Shown: in pieces, positions 23,545 through 34,148 of the stretch
Layout: every line of letters starts with the position of its first letter
Numbering within the stretch: the first letter of the stretch is position 1
Origin: Clusia tigrina
Lineage: Eukaryota; Arthropoda; Insecta; Diptera; Clusiidae
DNA: 64,000 bases
Direction of reading: 5' to 3'
Assembly (NCBI GenBank): GCA_920105625.2
Contig: OV050030.1
Location: 318,064,789-318,128,788 of the forward strand
Position numbers and translations under genes: made by a program
Notes under the pieces: model-generated
Seen by the model: only the letters and a program-made list of their open reading frames with translations
Databases searched by the model: none
What the model was told of the DNA's origin: nothing

Positions 23545-24241
23545 AAATCAGTTGAAAGAATCATTAAAAATGTTCGAGATAATTCAGGCTTATTTGGAGG
23601 TGCATTAATTTTATTGTCAGGCGATTTCAGACAAACATTGCCCGTCATTCCTAGATCGACAGTTGCCGATGAAATTAACGCTTGATTGAAATCTTCACAT
23701 TTATGGAGATTTGTTAAAACGTTGAATCTTACTACCAACGTTCGTGTTAAGTTGCAGAACGATCCAATGAACAAGATATTGCGAATTATCTAACAGAATT
23801 TTTGAATTCGTTAGATTTACCAGGATCGCCTCCGCATAATCTCCAATTGAAAGTTGGCGTCACTATCATTATGCTACCCCGTTTGTGTAACGGTACAGAC
23901 TTGCTGTTAAAAGATTGATGACTTATGTAATTGAAGCTACTATTTTAACTGGGAAATTCAAAGGCGAAGATGTATTCATTCCACGCATCCCAATCGTTCC
24001 ATCTGACACACCATTTGAATTTAAACGACTTCAGTTTCCTATTTGCCTTGCTTTTGCGGTTACTATGAATAAGGCGCAAGGCCAATCGTTAGGAATTTGT
24101 GGATCTAATTTAGAGTATCCAGTTTTCTCACATGGACAACTGTATGTTGCCTGTTCGCGTGTTGGCAAACCATCGGTTTTGTATATTTACACCGAAAGTG
24201 GAAATACAAAAAATGTTGTGTACCACAGACCTTTACAATAA
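23545..24241 (+). pseudogene. H3 helicase 3' remnant derived from type B
   Basis: Follows the stop; matches H2 rather than H5. Motif GDFRQTLPVIP is present near 23620-23650, followed by the INA-TGA stop shared with H2. A deletion joins AACGATCCA to ATGAACAAG (near 23766), removing about 265 bp still present in H2. The last motif, AVTMNKAQGQSLGICG to FSHGQLYVACSRVGKPS, is open (23915-24241). An AATAAA overlaps the stop codon (24237-24242). Confidence 0.85.
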
Positions 24242-24333
24242 AAATTATTTAACACTGATTAAAATGAACTATGAATTGATTTTATATTTTCCTATTTTGT
24301 TTCGCACTACGAAGTGTGCAGGGGGTTCGCTAG

Positions 24334-24411
<78 letters not shown>
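24334..24411. repeat. (TA)n spacer at the centre of the H3/H4 inverted repeat
   Basis: 78 bp of TA repeats between the CTAG ends of H3 (+) and H4 (-). Because it is itself self-complementary, the H3-spacer-H4 unit is one long near-palindrome. Confidence 0.95.
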
Positions 24412-24412
<1 letters not shown>

Positions 24413-24602
24413 TAGCGAACCCCCTGCACACTTCGTAGTGCGAAACAAAATAGGAAAATATAAAATCAATTCATAGTTCATTTTAATCAGTGTTAAATAA
24501 TTTTTATTGTAAAGGTCTGTGGTACACAACATTTTTTGTATTTCCACTTCCAAATAAACCTGAATTATCTCGAACATTTTTAATGATTCTTTCAACTGAT
24601 TT
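24412..24602 (-). pseudogene. H4 helicase 3' remnant, mostly deleted
   Basis: Only the start of the type B segment (ERIIKNVRDNSG) and the last few codons plus the 3' untranslated end remain, joined at about 24548. About 0.5 kb present in H3 is missing. Confidence 0.8.
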
Positions 24603-26913
24603 CTAATGCGCCATAGTGCACTCATCCCACACAACAATATCACATGCCTGCAAAAGTTTAGCTGTTCCAGATGTTTTCCATATATTACACGTCGGATGTT
24701 CAATAACTTGAATATTCAAAGGCAATTTCAAAGCAGAATGTGCTGTCCGTCCACCGTCCAACAAAGTTGCAGCTATGCCAGAAGAAGCCAATGCCAATGC
24801 AATTTTATTCTCAGAACGTATGGTTGCCAAAATCAAAGAAATCAAAAATGTTTTTCCGGTACCACCAGGTGCATCCAAAAAATAAAATCCACCGACTCCG
24901 CTATTGACAACTTGCATAATCGAATCATACGCCACTTTTTGTTCCAAATTTAATTTCGGACGATTATCTACAACGTATGCATTCAACAAAACACAATCGT
25001 ACTGCAACTCACGTTGTAACTCCTGCTCGAATAAAGCATGCATTGGACGATTAGGTGATGGCATTCCCAATTGAACTAAAGCCTTATTTCCAATTGCCAA
25101 ACATAAATCCTCAATCATAAGTAATGCTTCATTGTAAATTTCTGGAGTAAAATCCATCACTGGATTATGATTAATTCGGCGCATTCGATTCAAATTATCT
25201 TCCGACAAAAAATCTTGATACTTTGTCCATAACTCCAACGGATTTGATGGAAAACACGTAGACAAAATTATTGCAAATAAATTCCGAATTTGATGCGGAT
25301 GAGCAACAACAGATGCATCAGCTAAAGTGTGATCCCAATGTGCATCATTTTCCAACAAATTCAATTTCTGACATGCTTCTCTGTACGTCACACATAATTC
25401 ACTATCGACAGTTCTCAAATCACCAAACGATGTTGGCCCACGAACATTAACTAACAACAAACGCAAATAAAAGCACTCAGCATTATTCGGATGAACAGTG
25501 TATATTCGTCCCAAAGCATCACTCGAATACAAATTCATATGACCTGCCACACGATTTCCTTGTTTTCGTCGTTGAAATTCTTTCTTCGTTGCATTCCAAG
25601 TAAAATATGTTGGAACCTCAGCATACAACAACGTTTTGGCAAAATCATCAACTGCACACAACTTGAAAAAAGCTGTCAATGTTGTATCTGTAGGTGATGC
25701 AGCTCTTTCAGCAGCATTTGCAGCTGTAAAATAAACACGTTGGCCATTTTCTAAGTGTACCGCAAGGTGAACGACTGTTGGATACCTCTCATGAATATGA
25801 AATGCAAATATACACCAAATGGCTTCATTGCTGCTAATATAACGCCCCATTTGAAACCGAGTTACTTCGTCGTTTCTGTTTGGATCTGACACTCCGAAAA
25901 CTGCCATATCGCTTCCTTTGTTGACATATTTGCAAATGTACTTAATTGACTTAGCAGAATTGCAATACTCGACGTTTATATGTGCTTTGAAAACTTTCGA
26001 CAACAGTGGTGAATATGGCACAATCCATCTATTATCAACTTCAACGTCTTGATTCCGTACTTTAATCAAAGATCTACCATGATCCTCAGTGGATCTACGA
26101 CGATACAAAGGATAACCATCTTCACCAGTTACTGTATCCGATACCAAAGCTCTTGGATATCGCTTCGTACATTTGCCTTCAGCCATACATGGTGAATTAA
26201 CGTTGTATTCTCCACATGGTCCATGAATCATGTTTTGAGTAGCAACTGCATATAATTCCGGATCACTCGCACAATCTGGTATTTCGGCTGAAATAACATG
26301 ATCCACCTCGTCCGGAGTGATCTTATTCACCAGCCAAGTCAAAAAATGAGCGTGAGGCAAACCACGCTTTTGCCATTCAATGGAATACATCCAACATTTC
26401 ACCTCACCAAAACCCGACTTTTCACAATTAAATTCATCAATGCCTTCAACTTTTGATTGAATACACGGGCAGTAATCTCATGCCGATCCATTGTTTTTTG
26501 CCCATCAAAAAGAAGGTCTTTCAACTCATCCCATTGAGGGTTACAGGTAAACGTGATGAAAAGATCGGGACGACCATAATGACGAACGTAACTCATTGCG
26601 TCTTGCGCATATTCGTGCATGTGTCTCGGGCTACCTTGATATGACGATGGTAATATGATCATTTTGCCAAGATTATCAACGTTTCCATCATTGTTTATAG
26701 CATCCCGCAAGTGAATGTACTCCTCTGAGCGCAATTTCCTCTGATTAAATCTAATGAAATTCAATCTCTCAGTCTCGATTTTTGCATACATGTCAACGAC
26801 AAATTGGTGAAGAAGTCGACGGCAATATAACAAATAATTCACTTCACCCTGCCGAACCATGAAACGATATGAATAAAAATTCATTGCGCTTACTTTTTTT
26901 CTCGTTTCAACAC
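24603..26913 (-). pseudogene. H4 Helitron Rep-helicase exon 2, frameshift and TAG
   Basis: The intron lies at 26914-26979. One C is missing near 26408 (CACCAAAACCC against CACCAAACACCC in H6), giving a frameshift at SRVFGEV. Beyond it the frame 24603-26402 keeps the HUH and two-Tyr motifs and Walker A/B, ending at the shared TAG. A private change WCIFAFH is present where others have WHIF or WRIF. Confidence 0.87.
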
Positions 26914-26979
26914 CTAAAATCAAATTAAATTCAGTTAGAAGTTTTCAAAAATAATTTAAAAAAAATCGAACACACTAAC

Positions 26980-28038
26980 CGGAAGAGGGATCTATCATCT
27001 TAATATTGAAATGATAACCATCTTCTCCGCGGCTAAATAACAACGGATACTGCAAACCGTCATAACACCGATGAGTTTCTGATACTCGTTGAAGCTGCAT
27101 ATTGCGACGACGTAATACAATATCTCTCGATTTAAATTCATCTCCAATAATTACAATAGCCACTTCATCCATCGTTGGTGCATTAAACCTTCTAGCATGT
27201 TCACCAGGTGGCGTTTTATCAGCACGAATAACAATTGCATACTCGTCAGATGGCATTTGATCTAATGCTGTTTGAAATAATCGAACTAACTCATTTTCAT
27301 CATGCAACATATTCTGCAACTGTTCAACAACATCATTCCTCAAAATTGATGAAATGTCACAACGACGATTGGTTTCAACAGTCGAGTTACCCACAAAGTA
27401 TATTTGTAAAAATTGATAGCTTTGATCTGGGAGTGGTAACAAAGAACCAAGTCGATGGTAAACTTGGCCTTGAATCTGTTGAATACCAAAATTTTTGCAA
27501 CCGTACATATTGTTATTATCAAAACAAACATGATATATGTCATTCACCGTAATTACCTTAAATGTCGGCATGAAATTATCTCTAATAATTTTAGTGGCAC
27601 CAAACGACGTCATTTGAAAACACGAATTGTACGTTTGTATGTTTGTTAAAAATGCTTTGAACTCGGAGAAGTGCCAATAATCATTGAACGCAAAGGCTCT
27701 GGTGGTGGATTCAATTGAGGTAATTTCACTTGGCCACTTGCACAACATAATCCAGAATTTTCATGTTTAAATTTGAAAGCCTTGCAATAAACACACACAA
27801 CAGACATTGTTCCAATTGAAACGACATCAAGAGACGCATAATTTAAATAAGCATCATAAGCAAATGCTGCACGTTCCAAAACAATTCTTGGGTTTCTCGA
27901 TGCTCTCAAACGTCTCATTCCAGCTCTTACAGCTGCATTTACATTAGCACGCTGTGCATCGCTTTGCGCAGCTCTACTCGCCACAGATGACCTAGCAGTA
28001 GCTGTACGACGCCCAAGTTGGCTACGACGACGGGTCAT
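26980..28038 (-). pseudogene. H4 Helitron Rep exon 1, frameshifted
   Basis: Same structure as H3 exon 1: the N-terminal frame is 28038-27646 and the Rep frame continues to 26980, with the five-T break between them. INPSSG is changed to IDPSSG. Confidence 0.85.
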
Positions 28039-29576
28039 TTCAATAGTTCACAGATTAAATTGTAATATATCTAAACAAATCCAAACTAAAAAATTAACTT
28101 TTCATTAATTTTTTCCACAACTAATCGTTTGTTATAGGACATGATTCAATCAAAGAATTACCAATTTTAAAAATATATACAGCTCTGAACACAGCAAACG
28201 TTGTGATTCACACACAAAAAATCCAATAAAATGCTCAGAATGGTAAATGCCAAAAATGTAATAAATTGCTAAAATAAAATACAACACACTCTTAAATCAA
28301 TTGAAATTTTAAATTCACTCGAAATCAAAACGTTGATAAATTTCCTACATACATTCACACACACGTACCGCAGCAACTATTGTTGTGCCTAAACGGCCAA
28401 AAATCCAATTTGAATGCTTAAAATGTTCACACCTATTAATAGCAAAAATCAAGCAGCAATTGTTGTGATTAAACATCCAAAAATCCAATAAAATTCTCAA
28501 AATGTAACAAACTCCATCCACCAGTTGAGATTCCACTCGAATAATATACAGATTTGACAACATTTTTTTATATATATAGATATATATATATAAATATAAA
28601 TATATAAAATGGTTGAAAATGTTTTGATTTGGTCGAGTTATATGTGTTTGAGTGAAGGGTTTTGGACCTATTGGAAATTTTTTTTTTTGCAAATTTGATT
28701 TTAATTGATATGAAAAGTAAATGTATGAATTTTATGCAGTTCAAATTGTGTACATACGCGCTATATTTGTTGGAAATAGCAATCAAAATAGCACGCAACC
28801 AATAACAAAGGGAAAAAATGGTCATACGACAAATGAACGAAATTTAATTGAATTTTCAAATAAAAAAATTTCATTTTGCTTTGAAGTTGTTGAATTGTGT
28901 ATCAGTTTTGAGAGTGTAAACATACATCGATATCAAGTCAGCTGTTTATATTTTGTGAGAGTTACAGTAAATGGAACGTGGAAAGTGATTTGACAATAGT
29001 CTGATTGGAACACATTGGAATTACAGTTCATTTGGTATCAACCTGTTGTTTGTTTACAAAAGTGGATATATTATTCGAGTGGAATCTCAACTGGTGGATG
29101 GAGTTTGTTACATTTTGAGAATTTTATTGGATTTTTGGATGTTTAATCACAACAATTGCTGCTTGATTTTTGCTATTAATAGGTGTGAACATTTTAAGCA
29201 TTCAAATTGGATTTTTGGCCGTTTAGGCACAACAATAGTTGCTGCGGTACGTGTGTGTGAATGTATGTAGGAAATTTATCAACGTTTTGATTTCGAGTGA
29301 ATTTAAAATTTCAATTGATTTAAGAGTGTGTTGTATTTTATTTTAGCAATTTATTACATTTTTGGCATTTACCATTCTGAGCATTTTATTGGATTTTTTG
29401 TGTGTGAATCACAACGTTTGCTGTGTTCAGAGCTGTATATATTTTTAAAATTGGTAATTCTTTGATTGAATCATGTCCTATAACAAACGATTAGTTGTGG
29501 AAAAAATTAATGAAAAGTTAATTTTTTTGTTTGGATTTGTTTAGATATATTACAATTTAATCTGTGAACTATTGAA

Positions 29577-30635
29577 ATGACCCGTCGTCGTAGCCAACTT
29601 GGGCGTCGTACAGCTACTGCTAGGTCATCTGTGGCGAGTAGAGCTGCGCAAAGCGATGCACAGCGTGCTAATGTAAATGCAGCTGTAAGAGCTGGAATGA
29701 GACGTTTGAGAGCATCGAGAAACCCAAGAATTGTTTTGGAACGTGCAGCATTTGCTTATGATGCTTATTTAAATTATGCGTCTCTTGATGTCGTTTCAAT
29801 TGGAACAATGTCTGTTGTGTGTGTTTATTGCAAGGCTTTCAAATTTAAACATGAAAATCCTGGATTATGTTGTGCAAGTGACCAAGTGAAATTACCTCAA
29901 TTGAATCCACCACCAGAGCCTTTGCGTTCAATGATTATTGGCACTTCTCCGAGTTCAAAGCATTTTTAACAAACATACAAACGTACAATTCGTGTTTTCA
30001 AATGACGTCGTTTGGTGCCACTAAAATTATTAGAGATAATTTCATGCCGACATTTAAGGTAATTACGGTGAATGACATATATCATGTTTGTTTTGATAAT
30101 AACAATATGTACGGTTGCAAAAATTTTGGTATTCAACAGATTCAAGGCCAAGTTTACCATCGACTTGGTTCTTTGTTACCACTCCCAGATCAAAGCTATC
30201 AATTTTTACAAATATACTTTGTGGGTAACTCGACTGTTGAAACCAATCGTCGTTGTGACATTTCATCAATTTTGAGGAATGATGTTGTTGAACAGTTGCA
30301 GAATATGTTGCATGATGAAAATGAGTTAGTTCGATTATTTCAAACAGCATTAGATCAAATGCCATCTGACGAGTATGCAATTGTTATTCGTGCTGATAAA
30401 ACGCCACCTGGTGAACATGCTAGAAGGTTTAATGCACCAACGATGGATGAAGTGGCTATTGTAATTATTGGAGATGAATTTAAATCGAGAGATATTGTAT
30501 TACGTCGTCGCAATATGCAGCTTCAACGAGTATCAGAAACTCATCGGTGTTATGACGGTTTGCAGTATCCGTTGTTATTTAGCCGCGGAGAAGATGGTTA
30601 TCATTTCAATATTAAGATGATAAATCCCTCTTCCG
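29577..30635 (+). pseudogene. H5 Helitron Rep exon 1, same frameshift
   Basis: N-terminal frame 29577-29969 (130 codons) and Rep frame to 30635, with the five-T break at about 29963-29967. One Gly of the Cys-rich region is Asp here (CCASDQVKL against CCASGQVKL). Unless the break is bypassed by slippage, or translation restarts at an internal Met such as MTSFGATK (30002), a full-length Rep is not made. Confidence 0.8.
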
Positions 30636-30701
30636 GTTAGTGTGTTCGATTTTTTTTTAATTATTTGTGAAAACTTCTAACTGAATTTAATTTGATTTTA
30701 G

Positions 30702-33700
30702 GTGTTGAAACGAAAAAAAAAGTAAGCGCAATGAATTTTTATTCATATCGTTTCATGGTTCGGCAGGGTGAAGTGAATTATTTGTTATATTGCCGTCGAC
30801 TTCTTCACCAATTTGTCGTTGACATGTATGCAAAAATCGAGACTGAGAGATTGAATTTCATTAGATTTAATCAGAGGAAATTGCGCTCAGAGGAGTACAT
30901 TCACTTGCGGGATGCTATAAACAATGATGGAAACGTTGATAATCTTGGCAAAATGATCATATTACCATCGTCATATCAAGGTAGCCCGAGACACATGCAC
31001 GAATATGCGCAAGACGCAATGAGTTACGTTCGTCATTATGGTCGTCCCGATCTTTTCATCACGTTTATCTGTAACCCTCAATGGGATGAGTTGAAAGACC
31101 TTTTTTTTGATGGGCAAAAAACAATGGATCGGCATGATATTACTGCCCGTGTATTCAATCAAAAGTTGAAGGCATTGATGAATTTAATTGTGAAAAGTCG
31201 GGTGTTTGGTGAGGTGAAATGTTGGATGTATTCCATTGAATGGCAAAAGCGTGGTTTGCCTCACGCTCATTTTTTGACTTGGCTGGTGAATAAGATCACT
31301 CCGGACGAGGTGGATCATGTTATTTCAGCCGAAATACCAGATTGTGCGAGTGATCCGGAATTATATGCAGTTGCTACTCAAAACATGATTCATGGACCAT
31401 GTGGAGAATACAACGTTAATTCACCATGTATGGCTGAAGGCAAATGTACGAAGCGATATCCAAGAGCTTTGGTATCGGATACAGTAACTGGTGAAGATGG
31501 TTATCCTTTGTATCGTCGTAGATCCACTGAGGATCATGGTAGATCTTTGATTAAAATACGGAATCAAGACGTTGAAGTTGATAACAGATGGATTGTGCCA
31601 TATTCACCACTGTTGTCGAAAGTTTTCAAAGCACATATAAACGTCGAGTATTGCAATTCTGCTAAGTCAATTAAGTACATTTGCAAATATGTCAACAAAG
31701 GAAGCGATATGGCAGTTTTCGGAGTGTCAGATCCAAACAGAAACGACGAAGTAACTCGGTTTCAAATGGGGCGTTATATTAGCAGCAATGAAGCCATTTG
31801 GCATATATTTGCATTTCATATTCATGAGAGGTATCCAACAGTCGTTCACCTTGCGGTACACTTAGAAAATGGCCAACGTGTTTATTTTACAGCTGCAAAT
31901 GCTGCTGAAAGAGCTGCATCACCTACAGATACAACATTGACAGCTTTTTTCAAGTTGTGTGCAGTTGATGATTTTGCCAAAACGTTGTTGTATGCTGAGG
32001 TTCCAACATATTTTACTTGGAATGCAACGAAGAAAGAATTTCAACGACGAAAACAAGGAAATCGTGTGGCAGGTCATATGAATTTGTATTCGAGTGATGC
32101 TTTGGGACGAATATACACTGTTCATCCGAATAATGCTGAGTGCTTTTATTTGCGTTTGTTGTTAGTTAATGTTCGTGGGCCAACATCGTTTGGTTATTTG
32201 AGAACTGTCGATAGTGAATTATGTGTGACGTACAGAGAAGCATGTCAGAAATTGAATTTGTTGGAAAATGATGCACATTGGGATCACACTTTAGCTGATG
32301 CATCTGTTGTTGCTCATCCGCATCAAATTCGGAATTTATTTGCAATAATTTTGTCTACGTGTTTTCCATCAAATCCGTTGGAGTTATGGACAAAGTATCA
32401 AGATTTTTTGTCGGAAGATATTTTGAATCGAATGCGCCGAATTAATCATAATCCAGTGATGGATTTTACTCCAGAAATTTACAATGAAGCATTACTTATG
32501 ATTGAGGATTTATGTTTGGCAATTGGAAATAAGGCTTTAGTTCAATTGGGAATGCCATCACCTAATCGTCCAATGCATGCTTTATTCGAGCAGGAGTTAC
32601 AACGTGAGTTGCAGTACGATTGTGTTTTGTTGAATGCATACGTTGTAGATAATCGTCCGAAATTAAATTTGGAACAAAAAGTGGCGTATGATTCGATTAT
32701 GCAAGTTGTCAATAGCGGAGTCGGTGGATTTTATTTTTTGGATGCACCTGGTGGTACCGGAAAAACATTTTTGATTTCTTTGATTTTGGCAACCATACGT
32801 TCTGAGAATAAAATTGCATTGGCATTGGCTTCTTCTGGCATAGCTGCAACTTTGTTGGACGGTGGACGGACAGCACATTCTGCTTTAAAATTGCCTTTGA
32901 ATATTCAAGTTATTGAACATCCGACGTGTAATATATCGAAAACATCTGGAACAGCTAAACTTTTGCAGGCATGTGATATTGTTGTGTGGGATGAGTGCAC
33001 TATGGCGCATAAGAAATCAGTTGAAGCATTTGACAGAACAATGAGAGATATTCGTGGATGTACTGATTTATTTGGTGGTGCATTGGTGTTGCTGGCTGGT
33101 GATTTCAGGCAAACACTACCTGTCATTCCCAAATCAACTGCAGCTGACGAAATTAATGCATGTTTAAAATCATCCTGTTTATGGCGTTATATCAAAAGAT
33201 TGAAATTAACAACTAATGTCCGTGTGGAATTGCAAAACGATCCATCTGCTGCTAAGTTTTCAGCGCAATTGCTAAAAATTGGTAATGGTTCAATGCCTGT
33301 TGATGAATCAGGATTGATTACTTTGCCAACTGATTTTTGTCATTTTATGCAATCAGCTGAAGAATTGATTGAAAGTGTTTTTCCGGACATTGCACAACAC
33401 TATAAGAATCATGCTTGGTTGAGTGAAAGACCCATTTTAGCAGCGAAAAATAAGGATGTTCATTCTTTGAATTTTGAGATACAATCTAAAATTCCTGGTG
33501 ATTTGATTTCATACAAATCTGTTGATACCGTTACGAATGATGAAGATGTGGTTAATTATCCAACTGAATTTCTGAATTCATTAGATCTACCAGGATTACC
33601 TCCGCATAATCTTCAGTTAAAAGTTGGTGTCACTGTAATTATGCTTCGAAATATTAATCAACCGAAATTGTGCAACGGAACGAGATTAGCTATCAAAAAA

Positions 33701-34027
33701 TTAATGAACAATTTGGTTGAAGCTACAATTCTGACTGGAAAATTTAAAGGTGAAGACGTATTAATTCCGCGCATTCCAATGATACCGTCTGATATGCCGT
33801 TTGAATTTAAACGACTGCAATTTCCAATTCGTCTCGCGTTTGCAGTCACCATAAACAAGGCTCAAGGCCAATCGTTAGGAGTTTGCGGTGTGAATTTGGA
33901 GTATCCAGTGTTTTCACACGGACAATTGTATGTTGCCTGTTCACGTGTCGGCAAACCGTCAGTCTTATATATTTATACGGAAAATAAGAAGACGAAAAAT
34001 GTTGTATATCAAAGAGTATTGCAATAA
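30702..34027 (+). CDS. H5 Helitron Rep-helicase exon 2, complete through all helicase motifs
   Basis: The open frame has 1111 codons counted from the upstream ATG at 30692; exon 2 proper starts after the AG at 30701 (intron 30636-30701). Helitron transposase: Rep nicks and joins DNA through Tyr, and the PIF1-family helicase unwinds it for rolling-circle transfer in the nucleus. Visible motifs, numbered from the 30692 Met: HUH (GLPHAHFLTWL, about 190), two Tyr (KYICKYVNKGSD, about 328), Walker A (PGGTGKTF, about 686), Walker B (VVWDECTMAHKK, about 765), GDFRQTLPVIP (about 800) and VTINKAQGQSLG through HGQLYVACSRVG (about 1050-1085). The stop TAA overlaps AATAAA. It has no internal stop, but exon 1 is frameshifted. 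Private changes TFICNPQ (others TFTCNPQ) and FFDGQ are present. Confidence 0.87.
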
Positions 34028-34104
34028 AAAAAATTCAATTATATTTAATTTTTCTTATTTTATTTATGTTGTTTGCGCTACGAAGTGTGCAGAGGGGTAC
34101 GCTA

Positions 34105-34105
<1 letters not shown>

Positions 34106-34144
<39 letters not shown>
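34106..34144. repeat. (TA)n between H5 and copia C2
   Basis: Short pure TA tract directly after the H5 CTAG. Confidence 0.93.

Positions 34145-34148
<4 letters not shown>

Larger units (their letters stand above)
19012..24333 (+). mobile_element. Helitron H3 (type R chimera), 5.3 kb
   Basis: The 5' end is TC at 19012 followed by TATATATATAAAAAAATG. The 3' end is a hairpin (24303-24318), then GGGGGTTCGCTAG ending at 24333, followed by T. An A precedes the 5' end, as expected for insertion between A and T. It has a 1.1-kb noncoding leader, a Rep-helicase gene with one intron, and a 3' part derived from a type B (H2-like) element after 23556. It shares private variants with H4 (SEDNLN, NIWKTSG), its inverted neighbour. 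Confidence 0.93.
24412..28580 (-). mobile_element. Helitron H4 (type R chimera) with two internal deletions
   Basis: Minus-strand copy: the CTAG end is at 24412-24415 and the TC 5' end at 28580-28579. Near the 5' end about 560 bp of leader are lost (GTCAAATCTG joins to TATATTATTCGAGTGG near 28550). Near the 3' end most of the helicase remnant is lost (TTCCACTT joins to CCAAATAA near 24548). It shares private variants with H3. Confidence 0.92.
28606..34105 (+). mobile_element. Helitron H5 (type A), helicase reading frame intact, 5' tip missing
   Basis: Begins at AAAATGGTTGAAAATG, equivalent to about 115 bp inside H3, so the TC end and tip are absent. In their place is AT-rich sequence next to the 5' end of inverted H4. 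The 3' end is GCGCTACGAAGTGTGCAG, then GGGTACGCTAG ending at 34105, followed by T. It is the only copy without the type B 3' segment. Missing the 5' tip, it probably cannot be cut out itself, but its gene could still supply protein in trans. Confidence 0.9.

Noticed and set aside
24606..24953. Recurring 115-codon Cys-rich frame opposite the helicase, present in most copies
   Set aside because: It is the antisense of the conserved Walker A/B region and is preserved only because the copies are recent. The same holds for the 105-, 68- and 63-codon antisense frames.
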